Shown here in pieces: positions 34,825 through 46,557 of a stretch of DNA of 64,000 nt (within the stretch, counting starts at the first letter, position 1; the number at the start of each line of letters is the position of its first letter). Position numbers and translations under genes: made by a program. The notes below the pieces were generated by a model. It was given only the letters and a program-made list of their open reading frames with translations, did no database searches and was not told the DNA's origin. The DNA lies in NCBI GenBank assembly GCA_907163375.1, contig CAJQUW010003149.1:1-64000 (forward strand), written 5' to 3'. The DNA comes from Prostheceraeus crozeri. Taxonomy: Eukaryota > Platyhelminthes > Polycladida > Euryleptidae.

Positions 34825-35214
34825 CTTAACGTCGTATTCAAAATGGCAATGAAAGAGCGATGTAAAGGGAAGGTCGAAAGCTGCACTTCGTTGCCGTCGT
34901 TGCCGATATGAATAAAAGTAAAACACAACTGGTCTGGCCAGGTTACTCGTGAGTCGTGACTCAGCAGTCATCAGTCTATTCATTCGATCTCGTGATCAGC
35001 AATCACCAGTTGGCTGTTGTTGTTGTCTATAACTCGAAAGGCATCATACACATCGGATTCACGGGTCGTGTGCATTCTATCTACAAGATGACGCAGAAGC
35101 AGCAGCGAATCTAATCTCCTTGAAAGGCATACACAAGCGAGGATTTTTCGGCAATAAAATGCGTACACGGCCTCATACCTAGCTCATTGTGTTGGCTATT
35201 TCATCGGCAAATAA

Positions 35215-35325
35215 TTGAATAAATGCAATTAATTGGTGTTTCACCAATCAATTAATTGAGCATGAGACACCACAGCAATTAATTGATTGTAATTAATTGT
35301 CAATCAATTAATTTTTCCCTGCCCC
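35215..35325. repeat. AATTAATTG palindrome cluster, probable hAT-C terminus
   Basis: Repeated CAATTAATTG and TCAATTAATT in both orientations end in TTTTTCCCTG. Read on the minus strand it starts CAGGGAAAAATTAATTG, like a hAT terminus, and it abruptly truncates the MULE reading frame to its right. Its hAT partner terminus was not found. Confidence 0.5.
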
Positions 35326-36298
35326 TGCTGGAGCTTCTCCTATAATTTCCAACCAGAAATCCTCAACCTCATAACTTGGTAGGAATGGAAGAGCAAGGAT
35401 CAAACGTGTCCACTTCTGAAATTCCATATCGTCTTGATATATTGATGACAGACCAAGTTCTTGAATATGTCTCCAAATACACTGGCAGAAATGAAACAAA
35501 CAACCTTTCATTTCAATACCGCTTTTCATCTCCCTCCATGCATTGTGAGCAGCTGACTCGAAATCGAGCATTACTCGGCGTGGATTGAGTACCAACCGGT
35601 TTCTGGCCATTACTTCGTCAATCTCAGCGATGGCAGCCTTGCAAACCTCCTTAGATTTGCTTGGTATAAGCAAATACACCATTGGAAGCATCGTCCCTTT
35701 GTAGATTGTGTGAATGGTGTAAATCTGCTTGTACAATATGGGCGCAGCATAAAATGTTCCATCCCCATATAATGTGTCCGCGTGAGCTAAGATTTTGAGG
35801 GATTTTTCAGTTGCGAATCCCATTATCATACTATTCCCGAAAGTATTGAAAATCAAAAAATCTTCTTCTATTTTTCTGTAAATTTTCCAGTATCTCGATC
35901 TGTTCGATTGACTGAGGTAGCGGTGGCAATATCGATCTCTTAGAGCGATATCTGTCATCCCGTATATTCTCATACGTAGGGAGAACTCCAACTAAATCAG
36001 TGTGAGACTCTGCATAATTCTTGACAGTATCTTCATATACTTTCTGCACGGGTTTACTGACATCTCGCTGAGCTGCCTCCTTCAAAGTTGCCTTCATCTT
36101 GAAAGTAGCATTGTCGACAATATCGGGTACGTGGTAATGACTTTTCTCTGAAACGATGTCCTCACCAACAGTTATCAACGTTGCTGGGCATTTGATACAC
36201 TTCCAGTATTTTCTTGTATCGGTAGATTTCTTACAGCGATATCTGTAGCCGTTCTTGATAATATTGAGCCCTCCTTTCTGGCTTCTCACTTTCTCCAT
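35326..36298 (-). pseudogene. MULE transposase fragment with FLYWCH finger
   Basis: The N-terminus is a FLYWCH zinc finger: GYRYRCKKSTDTRKYWKC, then CPATL and KSHYHVPD with the His ligands. A MULE transposase core follows, with DTLYGDGTFYAAP (first catalytic Asp), MLDFESAAHNAW (second Asp) and GCLFHFCQCIW, the Cys-His motif of the family. A frameshift near 35840-35990 splits it into two overlapping frames, and the C-terminus is lost where the hAT-C terminus begins. It would have mobilised a Mutator-like element; no termini are recognised. Confidence 0.85.
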
Positions 36299-36299
36299 A

Positions 36300-36960
36300 G
36301 TTGAAGTTCGACGATGCTGTCACTAAATGAGCAATCAAATTGTCTTCTAACATTAATATACATAAGTTATGATTTCAAAACAGTTTCAAAAATATGTTAT
36401 TCAAGTTATTTTGTATAAGAATGATTTTATCAACTGTCCGTTTATATTCATTGTTCGTCACACAGCAACAATTTCCGAAGAATTTTCGGCTTCCTTTGAT
36501 ACGGATCCTTTTATTGAAAAACGTAAACGTGAACAACTGAAGCCTGCCATCAGAGTAATTTTGGTTCAAATCCTTCTCCAACAGGCGAGGACATGTCAAC
36601 TTTCCATGTCTCATGAAATCGAGATGGTTTGTCCGATGATTGGCAGTCGCAGAAATCGAAGTCCAATTTGAAAAGCCAACTCCAAATTTTAGCGACAACC
36701 GCGCGGCAAACTGTTGCATGTGTGAAACAGCCTTTGGAAACTATCGGGAGAACTCGAAATACAGCACACCACGTGCCTACGTGTCGTATATTATTGGCTC
36801 TAAGTAAAGATGAGCGTCGGGTCGTGTTTCATGAATTATGAAATCCGAATCGGACTAAAAGCCAACCCGAGGTCGGGCTGGGTCCAGATATTTTACCCGA
36901 ACCCGATTAGAAAACCCGATTCAGTGGCCTACGTGGCCACTGAAATCTATCCCAATACCT
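36300..36960. other. no gene seen; CCCGA-rich patch
   Basis: No convincing frame. At about 36815-36925 there are repeated CCCGA/TCGGG motifs in both orientations, resembling the subterminal part of some hAT elements, followed by a palindrome, CAGTGGCC-TACGT-GGCCACTG, at about 36926-36946. Confidence 0.4.
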
Positions 36961-36971
36961 CCACCGTTCCA

Positions 36972-38262
36972 CCGTTGGGTTGTTGATATCACAGTTCGTT
37001 TCCCCTAGACTCATGTCGGCAATAAGTACATCATAGTGAAAAGGCCCTGATTAACCATGTTGTTTGAAATGATGTTGGAAAGAATCAGGAATGTTTTGAT
37101 GTTAAACGATTATAATTGTATGCATAAACGGTGTACAATTATAATCTTATAACATCAAAACATTCCTGATTCTATCCAACACCATATCAAACAATAAGTA
37201 CATCGTCATCGTGAAATATGCTACGAAATGGGTAGCAGCTTTCCCAATCCATGACCAAACTGCTCCTACCATAGCCAAGCTTTTTACCGATGAAGTCGTT
37301 TGTCGTTTTGGTTGCCTTGAAACGTTAGGGGCCGATAGAGGGGCTAACTTAATGTCATCTGTGATGAAAGATGTTTGTCGCATCACTAACACTCACAAGG
37401 TGTTCACCACTGCCTACCATCCAAAGTGCGACGGTCTGGTTGAGAAAATGTGTGGTGTTATTGTCCGAATGATATAGCACTATGTGAGTTGCGACCAAAA
37501 TGACCGGCACGACTTTTTGCCAGCAATGCTTTTCGCCCAACGTTCTTCTGCTCACTCATCTACGAAGGAATGTCCATTTCATCTTGTCTTCGGCAGAGAT
37601 CCCAGTCTCCCTTGTGATTTGATGCTACATGCCCCACAAGGGGATGATACCAATATCACAGTGTCTGATTACAAGCGCAACTTATCGAGACGTTTGTCCA
37701 CTGGGAGATGGCGAGCGCGAATAACGAAGATGCCCAGAATCGTCTAAAAGCTCAGTACGATAAATCGTTCGATATCTACCGATCTCGTAGACCATATATC
37801 CATAGGCGACGGAGTTTACGTTTTCACTCCTCAACCGAAAAAGGGGCTATCTGAGAAGCTGCAAAAGCTATGCCGCGGTCCTAATGGTATCCTTAACCTC
37901 ACTGACACCAGTGCTTTTGTTACTCCCATCAATGAAACCCGAGGAAAACGTCAATGGATTAACCTAAACCGCTGCAAATTGGCAACGGAACCCCATGCAA
38001 CAAAACTTCCTACTCCTGATACCCCCGCATCTGGATCAATTCTTCGACAATGATGCTCGCCAAGGCCGTCATGACAGTCCTCGGGTAGATGCGACCCCCA
38101 TTGCCAGCTACGACGACAACGGGAATAGTATCTACGACGAAGGCTGCCAACCTTCCTGTAGACTCTCCACGGCCTAAGTCTTCCATGGAGGCTAGCCCCG
38201 CCACCTCTCCCCTTTGCAAGTACCCTCTTCGAAACCGACAGCGACGTCTTTCGTGTTAAATT
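36972..38262 (+). pseudogene. Ty3/gypsy integrase fragment
   Basis: This is a decayed integrase on the plus strand. An initial VDIT piece near 36975 is followed after an inserted palindrome by KYATKWVAAFPIHDQTAPTI, then ETLGADRGANLMSS (second catalytic Asp) and YHPKCDGLVEKM (catalytic Glu). The typical C-terminal region follows: YDKSFDIYRSRRP, then in another frame VYVFTPQPKKGLSEKLQK and GPNGILNL. It ends near 38262 with PLRNRQRR. Stops and shifts near 37010, 37477 and 37745-37820 inactivate it. Reverse transcriptase is not present upstream, so this is a truncated copy. Confidence 0.85.
37060..37194. repeat. long inverted repeat (foldback)
   Basis: Two arms of about 61 bp, 37060-37120 and 37134-37194, are complementary with a handful of mismatches and a 13-bp loop. 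Each arm contains AATCAGGAATGTTTTGATGTT or its complement. The phrase AATAAGTACATC lies on both sides, so the foldback appears to have inserted in the gypsy integrase and duplicated its target. Confidence 0.8.
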
Positions 38263-40470
38263 GTTTCCTGTATATTCCCTCTCACATGTGCTAGACTCAA
38301 CGTTTCTGCTCTGTATTTCATGCTTCCTTACCTTATTTTGTCGTTTGCTCCTTTTGCCAATCCGCTGCACATTTACACGGTATCCCATTGGGTTACTTCT
38401 GCATGTCCTCGGCTATCTATCTCATCCCTGTGTTTCTGTGCTACCTTCATTACCCATTGACACTAGTTAATGGTCTCACGACCGTCATCACGGTTTTATG
38501 TGTTTATTTGCAGGCGATGCTTATGTTTTCAATTCAGGGCTCGACTTTGAGGTCTGGCGAAGTCCTCGTCGAAAGGCAATCTGGGCTGGTGGAGGTGGCT
38601 ATGCTTTTGGCCATTAGGAATAGTTCGGGGGGCAACTGATGCCCCAGAGGTTGATGGCTTCCCATGTGGGTCCCTTGGGCCCCATTTCCTTGCCGGAGAC
38701 GGTCTGTACGCACGGAATAGGGCTTTCCAGCGTCGAATCTGCAACTTAATGGCGCCAATTCACAAGCGGGGTAGAACACTTGCTCCAAAATACCTCGGTA
38801 GCGCACATCATTATCAAGACTGAGGCTGCCCTAGCGTGGGCACGGACTATTCCGTGCATCAGACATATTTCCGCTTCCACGATCCCCATTAATCCGTGGG
38901 ATCGCAGGCTAAATGATGCGTCATTTTGGTCACATTATTCACTTGGGATTCCAGTGCTCACTTGCTCCCTTGCGCCGCCGCGCATCGCCACTTCCGACAT
39001 AGTCGGCAGGCCTTAAACAAACGCCGCTATGGCGTATTTTGCGCCATAAATGACACTGCGGTGATCATGGCCACCTTCAACCTGGGGTGTCCCTTATCCC
39101 CGATGCCCGACATAATGGAAACTTCCCGCTGCGACTCATCCCGGATGCGCCAATCTCCATCTCCGACGCCACCACTCCTGCGACACCACCTCTCAACACC
39201 GATGTCATTACCGTCTCCGCGGCGGAGATGTCGTGATTTCAAGTGAATGACATCCAGCCTCCCCTCAGGGCGTACCTGAGTCACCCTCCATCCATGCTGC
39301 TGTCACCAAACTCAGAACTTTCCTGTTAAAGGGAACGGTGGACGTCCCGGACCTCCAAACCTGGGAACCGACCCAGGTGGAGGAAATTGTGACGGCCACT
39401 GCCGTCATGTCGTACCGGTCACGTGGTCGACGTCGGTGTTTGCCAGCCGTTACCGACCATTTGATGTCGGTTGTACGGCGCAACATCCTTCTGCTGGGTC
39501 CCTGCCGGTATTGGCCGCGGTCCAAAGTGCAGCACCGCTCAATGCTGCTAGTTACGGAGAACTTGCCCTCTCTCCCCGCCCAACTGTGTCCTTCTGCAGC
39601 TTCCACAGTTGGGTTTCCGGTCAACGGCGCGCCTGAAGGACTTTATTCCACACCGTCTTCCAGTGGGAGCGAACTGTTTTCAATGCATGGCTGCCTCCAT
39701 TATCTGGCCGGTCGATACCCGGCCAGACATTTCATGGTTGGGTCATAACTCAATATCTAATTTGGCTCTCACATCTACTCCTATGGTTTACATTATGGCA
39801 GTATCTCGAAACGTTCGAAGGACGGATGGAGCGTGCATATTTGGAAACATTTTGTTCTACACGGATGGAATCATTGTTTTCAAAATACAATAATAACATT
39901 TGAAGACTTTGGAAACGCGATTATTAAAATTCAGAGAGCTGAGGTCGAAAGGTCACTAACAATTGACTCATCTCGGCACGTGCATGGAACATTTTTCATC
40001 TTCTGAGAATTGGTGTAGGCGGAGAAATAAGTGTCAGCACTAATCCCATAAAACAAGGGAATGGATTCTGCAAAAACTCTAATGGCGCTGAGCGACAATT
40101 TGTGTGTCTACATTTTGGAAACGTGAACATCAATGAATTCATGAGCGCATTGTTTCGAAACGCACATTGGCGGCCTTCATCTAAGCTAGGGCTACAATTG
40201 ACCCCAAGTTGAAATTAAACTTCATCGTAAGTTTATAGGATAGTAGCACGCTTAGCGGTAAAAGACAAAACTCGCCACCATGTCATCGAATGAGTCTAGG
40301 ATTGGACTGGCCAAACTCACATGGAGATTGGTCTTAGAACTTCGAAGGCTGATATTGGTCATAGCCAATGTCGAACCACAGGAACTTCTGAAGTTGTTGT
40401 TTTACCCGGCTCCGTCCAGCGGATAGGAGGCTTCGTATTGAGACAACACGAAGCGACACACCCAGTAAGC
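38263..40470. other. unrecognised GC-richer stretch
   Basis: Several open frames occur (for example 39338-39748 on the plus strand) but none resembles a known protein or shows a motif, and they overlap on both strands as expected for GC-richer DNA. It may be the 3' part of the gypsy copy ending at 38262 and another unidentified repeat. Confidence 0.35.
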
Positions 40471-40930
40471 AAATTAATGCCTACTGCTGGCGAGGAGTGC
40501 CCCGGGGAGAAGATGGCCATTCCGATACCACCGGGGTCCTAGCATACCCAAGCCAAAGCTATTCGCACAAGGTGAACAGCATTGACCGGGGGAGGAAGCA
40601 ACCGCAGCGGTCCCACCCAACACCTTACCTCCGAAGAGCGGCGGCGCCCATCGCCGAGGGGACTTCGGAAAGGCATAGCCAGATATGCCACAGGGGAGGA
40701 AGCTGAAAGAACTTTGTTGCATATCCTAACAGCTAAGATTCGGCTGTCAGGATCCCCTGTAACATCAACTTAGTATAGCCACTGAGAAAAGGCAATAAGA
40801 ATAAGACATCAAACTGCCAACACCAGAGCTGCGGTGGCAGAAGGCCCCTTTTAGTCGCCTCCTACGACACGCAGAGGAACGTCGGTCCTATTCTTTTCAG
40901 TCCTGGGAACCGCACGGGAAAACTTCTAAA
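40470..40930 (+). repeat. possible SINE or non-LTR element tail
   Basis: GC-rich sequence ending in TTTTAGTCGCCTCCTACGAC, then CACGCAGAGGAACGT and CCTGGGAACCGCACGGG. This ending resembles a conserved repeat tail that I recall from several marine invertebrate genomes, but I cannot verify the family. The phrase CTACGTGGCCAGTGAAAT just after it, at about 40935, matches CTACGTGGCCACTGAAAT at about 36934. Confidence 0.35.
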
Positions 40931-41281
40931 GTCTACGTGGCCAGTGAAATTTTGGGAAAGTGGGCTCTCGAACTGTGAGTGGACACCCAATGAAATGAAG
41001 AAAATTGACTATATAACATGATTTTCGAGTCAAGAGACCGTCTTCGATTCGTAGTTCGCGCCTATCTGACTTGAACGAACTGACCTTTGTTTGATCTCTT
41101 CTTGTCTTTAGGAAGAGTTAAGTTGGTCTTGCCTGATCGAGCTCGCGGAAGGAAGACTTGCTGGAAGCTTCGTGGACGTTTGAAGGACAAGAGTGGTAAC
41201 GTTCACTTCCCTCTGTGACTATTCAGAGAAGGTCCGATACTTTTCTCAGTAACTGTAATTTGTCTTTCGAAAGTAACATTA
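40931..41281. other. no gene seen; possible LTR promoter
   Basis: A TATA-like GACTATATAACATG lies near 41010, and an AATAAA signal lies beyond the mariner near 43035. The two could belong to one LTR split by the mariner, but I found no second LTR copy. Confidence 0.25.
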
Positions 41282-42612
41282 CGAGGCGTGTTCAAATGAA
41301 ACCCGTTCGCTATACTGTATTTGTAGAATAGTAAGAAGACAAAGTAAAGGCACAATCAATTAGTAACAACTGTGTATTATTAACATAAAAACAGAAGCAA
41401 CAATCAAAAATAGTCTCCGTTGACTTTCCGGCACGTATCCCATTGCTTGGGTAGGCGTTGAATTCCGTTGGCAAAGAAAGACTTCGGCTGTCCTTTGAAA
41501 CAGCTGTCTTCACTTCTTCGTCTGATCGGAATCGTTGTCCCTTGAGAAACTTCTTCAGGGGACCAAAAATGTGAAAATCACAAGGTGACAGGTCAGGACT
41601 GTATGCAGGGTGTTCCAAAACTTCCCAACGCTTCCTTGTCAATGCGTCAGATGTCGCCTTCGAAGCGTGTGGTCTTGCGTTGTCGTGAAGAAAAATGACA
41701 CCTGAAGACAACATACCGGGTCGCTTGCTCTTTATCGCTTGGTGAAGCCTGTCCAAAGTCCGGATATACCGCTGCAAATTGATTGTTTCGTTGGGATCAA
41801 GAAACTCAAGGAGCAGCGGGCCCTGAATATCGAAGAACACCGTGAGCATCACCTTCCCTGCAGATTGTTGCACTCGGAACTTCTTCGGCTTGGGTGAACT
41901 TGGATGCTTCCACTGCATGCTGCACTGCTTCCCTTCCGGCTCGAAATGATGGCACGTCTCGTCTCCAACCACAATGCGACGCAATAACTGCTCATTCTCG
42001 GTATTGAAGCGAGTCAGGTGTTCCAAACTGAGTGTTCTCCGTCTTGTGGTCTTCAGTAAGCATTCGAGGCACCCATTGAGAGCAAACTTTGTGATACTGC
42101 AACTTTTCCTTCACGATGGTATGCATTGAGCCAATTGAGACATTGAAGTCATCTGCCAGATCTCGAATGCTTCGTCGACGATTGGCTCTGACTGCGGTAT
42201 CGATGATCTTAGTCAGACTTTCAGTCATCACTTTGTGCGCCTGTTCAGGACGTGGCAAATCAGATGTTTCAGTTCGCCCCTCTCGAAACTTCCTTGACCA
42301 CTCTGTCACTGTGGTCTTTGAAACAGCTCGATGTCTGTATACTGATGCCATTCTGCGATGGATCTCTGCTGGCATGCATCCTTCTGCGGTCAGGAATTGA
42401 ATAACCGCTCTCTGGTCTTCTTTGGACGGACTTTCTACCAGGAACGACATTTCACTCGTCATTAACCGTGAACAACAGATACACTTGCTGAACAAACACA
42501 TCGTCACGCTGCTATAAAGCACTGAATAGTACTCCACAGGTCTGCTTTGATTAATTGGTCATGCATGAACCCGCTAAGATAAGGCGAACGGGTTTCATTT
42601 GAACACGCCTCA
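41282..42612 (-). mobile_element. mariner element, second family
   Basis: Inverted termini of about 28 bp, beginning CGAGGCGTGTTCAAATGAAA, are flanked by TA at 41280-41281 and 42613-42614. The length of 1.33 kb is normal. The sequence is unrelated to the termini of the mariner at 10952. Confidence 0.92.
41395..42459 (-). pseudogene. mariner transposase, two frameshifts
   Basis: The likely start is near MSFLVESPSKEDQRA. The DNA-binding region shows AVSKTTVTEWSRKFREGR and SIGSMHTIVKEKLQY. The catalytic motifs are VVGDETCHHFEPEGK, FLHDNARPHASK and YSPDLSPCDFHIF, giving a DD34D arrangement. One extra base near 42035 shifts the frame between TEDHKTE and LSLEHLTRFN, and a second shift near 41500 precedes the tail FANGIQRLPKQWDTC. 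Catalytic residues are intact but the gene cannot be read through. Confidence 0.9.
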
Positions 42613-42614
42613 TA

Positions 42615-43213
42615 TCTTTAGCAGCTTATGTATCTGTCTCTATTTCACTAAGTATGGCATCTAGTCTTGATAACAGTTGTTAATTGACTCTATATACTAT
42701 ATACTTTTTGATGTTTGCATTGTCTTGATAAGTGTCATTTCGTGCTACTGCTTACCAGACTATTTGAATAATTGATGTTGTCTCCGTGTCATTGACCTTG
42801 TTTTGACTTTGGGCGCAGCACCAACCAGCAGGTGACGGGGACGAATAGGATCTGGGGTTTCAGCCTGAGTTGCTTTAGCCGTTAAAAATCGAAGGGGACA
42901 TTATTGCATTCAACCGAGGGTTGTTGTCATCGTCAAGTCAATCTAATTCTTGTATTGTGGTCTCAGCTTATTATCTTCAATTCAAGTTAAATAATTTCGT
43001 AAATCCTTCCTTGAGTATACTCGACTGTTTCTAAATAAAATTCGCATCAGCTGAAGTTTTAAGCCGTTGATCGTTTGTCCTTCTCTCTCATCATCTTCTT
43101 CTCCCCTTGCCGCTCTTTTCGCATAGATACCAAAGTTCACAATGCCATCATTTAGCCGGCTATATGAATAGACGGAGGCCTTACTACTCAGTCAACTAAC
43201 ACTGCAATCGAAC
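42615..43213. other. no gene seen
   Basis: No frame or RNA gene recognised. An AATAAA occurs near 43035 and a pyrimidine-rich stretch near 43080-43125. Confidence 0.5.
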
Positions 43214-44248
43214 TTAACCCATTTAAGGCCGCCTATGTAAATATCGGAAAATTTTCTATAAAAACTGTGGTAAGTATTTCAGAATGTTATAATTAAGAAT
43301 AATATATGATGACCAGTTCATTACAATAACCCTATCTTAGAAATTAAAGCCGTAACGATTTCGTTACGATGGCGTCATATGATGTCAAAATATACAAAAG
43401 CATGTTTTTTTTCAAATGCAGCTTATGAATTGCTCCAAGCAATTCCTGCCGAAGTAATGAGTCATACCTTCAGCATGAAAGCTCTCCATCATATTTCAGA
43501 GGTATTTGTCGAAACTGTGAATTAGCAATTTAATCAAAGGCCTGCTTTATGCTACTTGTCGTTGCTGTTTGCTGTGAAGTCGTTATCGTTGAAATGAGAA
43601 CAAGTTTTTATATTTCGAAATTCATGTCGAGAAATTGATTCTCTTTCTGCATCGACTCCAAACTCATGGTAGAGTTGGAGACGCCTTGGTCATTCGCAAT
43701 GTCCACATAAATAAAGAACATCAAGAAATGAACGCATTTGAGATTGTTTAGTATTATGTAGGCCTAAACAATTCTTTTGTCCCGGGTAGTCACTGGTTTC
43801 TGCCACTGAGGTCGATAAGACCATCAGCATGCGTATCAAGCATCTCATAAAGATTCTTGCCTTGAAATGCATCCAGAGAATGTTTGTCCTATCTGTGAAG
43901 GTGGAAATTACCGATATTAGCCATTATGCTGACTGTTTTTCTGTTAACTGAAATGATCATTCAAATCATCTTTCATTGCAATCTCACACTGCCTTACGAT
44001 GTCACTAACCTCTGAGATATCGTTTGAGAGACTTACCTCTGAGACACATAAACTCATCATCGTTTCACAACTCTGATGAAGCATTTACTTATGGAGGTTT
44101 TGTGGCAACATTCATATACCGTGATCGTCGGCATTAGGCCTATTGCATATTTCAGTAACTTCTTTATCCATAGTTAGCAACAGCATGGGTATTGTCTTCA
44201 GATAGCTACACATACACAGGTTGATATAATCAAGCTAAGCCTTTATAG

Positions 44249-45427
44249 CAGGGAATGACGCGGTTAATCTTATAAATTAACCGGTTAACCGGTTAAGAAA
44301 TAATTAACCGCGGTTAATTAACCGGTTAATCGGTTAAGAAAAAATTAACCGCGGTTAATCAACCTATTAAAAATTGTAACTAAAAATGCAAGCTATTTCA
44401 TTGACACTTTCACAAGATTTTATAGGCACGTTTTTTTATTGCTAGTAGGCCCTATAGAGCAAGAAATCCGCAGGTCTAAATTAGTGCCCACAGAAATTGC
44501 TTCAGACAAGACATAGCCTATGTAAGATAATCAAGTTGCACAATATAGTATTCAGTATCTTATCACTGTAGTTTGTTGGTACTATTTTTTCTCTGCTCTA
44601 TACTATATCACTCGCACAAAAAAACAAGTTTAGGTCAATATCTATAAATTCTGATGAATAAAACTACGTCATCGAATAAAAAGGAATTACACATGCCGCA
44701 TGGTATCTACCATATACTGATTTCCATGTAAGTTCGGTGAATAATTTCAACAATGAGTTAAGAATTGTAGTGTAAAAATAATATGGCACTTGCGGTTTTC
44801 TTTTGAAGACGCATTCGTTTCTTGTCAAAGATATTACCAAACGCTGAAAACAAACGTTCACTGCTTGCAGATGTAGCTTGAACGGTAAGATACTGCTTGG
44901 CAAGTTTTTGAAGTTTTGGAAAAGATAACCCATGTATTTTCCACCATTCCAATGGATCAACATCTAGGTCAGTAACGCACATCTCGTAATTCTGCATTTC
45001 TTGCAAATTTGTCTGTTTGACATTTATTAAAGGAGTATTTTCCAAAAGCAATGATAATCGACTTCGTTTCTCACATGCTTTAGTTGGCGGGCACTTCAGT
45101 TCGGAGGAATCCGCTTGTTCCCAAATGCTTAGTTTTACTTTCTTCTTCATATCTTGAGGCAAGAAGTCGAGTGATTTAAATCGAGGATCCAGAAATGTTG
45201 CTCGAATGTGAAGAGACACATCAGTGAGAAATTCATTATCGTCCATAGAAAACCGGAAGGATAGATTCGTGACAAGTGGACGTCGGTTACATGCTTAATT
45301 CTTACTATAAAATATTGATTTAACATCCTCTTTGAACATTTTTTTTAACCGCGGTTAACCGGTTAAAGACTTTTTAACCGGTTAAGAGTTTTCTAACCGG
45401 TTAACCGGTTAACCGCGTCATTCCCTG
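44249..45427 (-). mobile_element. deleted hAT element hAT-D
   Basis: Termini CAGGGAATGACGCGGTTAA and its inverted partner are flanked by the 8-bp duplication CTTTATAG at 44241-44248 and 45428-45435. The subterminal regions consist of repeated AACCGGTTAA and AACCGCGGTTAA palindromes. Only the 3' end of the transposase survives, so this is an internal-deletion derivative nested in the piggyBac-like element. Confidence 0.92.
44758..45246 (-). pseudogene. hAT-D transposase, C-terminal fragment
   Basis: About 160 codons open from 45246. It shows ATFLDPRFKSLDFLP, then DPLEWWKIHGLSFPKLQKLA and ASSERLFSAFGNIFDKKR, the conserved hAT C-terminal dimerisation region. The catalytic core is absent. Such fragments can in principle bind the element ends but not cut. 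Confidence 0.88.
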
Positions 45428-46279
45428 CTTTATAGATATTTTAAACCAGTTTGGGCCATCTCGAGCCTATGGCGTGCCCTTGTAGGTTGAGACGCATCGT
45501 CTACAGCCAAAGAAGTTTTGGATTGAAATTGCTCTAGTCGGAGGACATCTTTGCACTCTATGCCCAGGCGAACTGGCACCCTGCAATGTTTATGATTAAG
45601 CTATAAGAGAAAATGCTAGAGATTTGATCTCTCTTTGACTTGCTTCTGTACATGAGCTAACAAGTCTAATATTGAGGAAATTACTACGGCTTGACTTCGG
45701 TTGGTTTTGTGACGGGGAAGCCATAGACTATAAATAGCAACAAGCATTACATACTCATAGAATGCACGAAGAATGCAATCTTCCAATGAAATTGTTCGTT
45801 TTCAGTATTCAACAAACATTAGTTTTAAAGAAAATTGATAGTATTCACCACCATTTACTTCCTTTATATTTTTGCTGTATTTAACATTTGTATATCATAT
45901 TACGCCAGTGTAACTAAAACGTTACGGTTCAAAAAAAATTACGTTCCATGTCATGAATGAATATCCAAGCAAGTTGATTGCTATTTTCGGTATTTGATGG
46001 ATAATGAGATCACGCAAATGACATTCACAGTAAATTACATGTGGACGTTCATACACTGAGCCTTTCAGTATATTAGCAGATTTTAAGCCCTTTTTTCTAA
46101 TTTCCTGATAAAATATAAGCACTAAAAAGTGATAAATTTTGAATTAGCGATTGTTTACCTGAAAATATGTGATAATGTATGGTAATCAAAATATTGTATC
46201 ACATGTCGCAAGCTGGAGAAGACAGCAGATTCCGAAAAGTGCTGTAACGAAAACGTTACACTGGCGCTAAATGGGTTAA

Positions 46280-46555
46280 GTTACAAGAACACCATAATTT
46301 CACAGAACCCAGCACCATAACCTAATTGAAACCAACCTAATATTGAATACACACATAATAAAAAAATCTCAATAACATTACAATCAATACATAAACCAGC
46401 TAACGATGACATCTCTATAGAATGAACTCCCATAGGGGAGGATTTGTAACAAATTGAGCCTTTGGAATTTTTAAATGGTATCAAATAAAAAGCTGCATGA
46501 CCAGCTTTACCATACGCTTCTGGCCTTTGACTTATTTATGTCTTGTAAAGTGAAA
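46280..46555. other. no gene seen
   Basis: AT-rich sequence between the piggyBac-like element and the pogo/Tigger terminus. No frame or repeat recognised. Confidence 0.5.
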
Positions 46556-46557
46556 TA

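Larger units (their letters stand above)
43218..46275. mobile_element. non-autonomous piggyBac-like element
   Basis: Termini CCCATTTA and TAAATGGG are flanked by TTAA at 43214-43217 and 46276-46279. Palindromes of the form GTAACGnnnnCGTTAC lie near both ends (about 43350 and 46245, with a partial one near 45910). No transposase frame was found. A hAT derivative is inserted at 44249-45427. Confidence 0.78.

Noticed and set aside
38388..39893. Several frames of 80-136 codons on both strands
   Set aside because: They overlap each other on opposite strands, lack motifs and lie in GC-richer DNA where stop codons are rarer.
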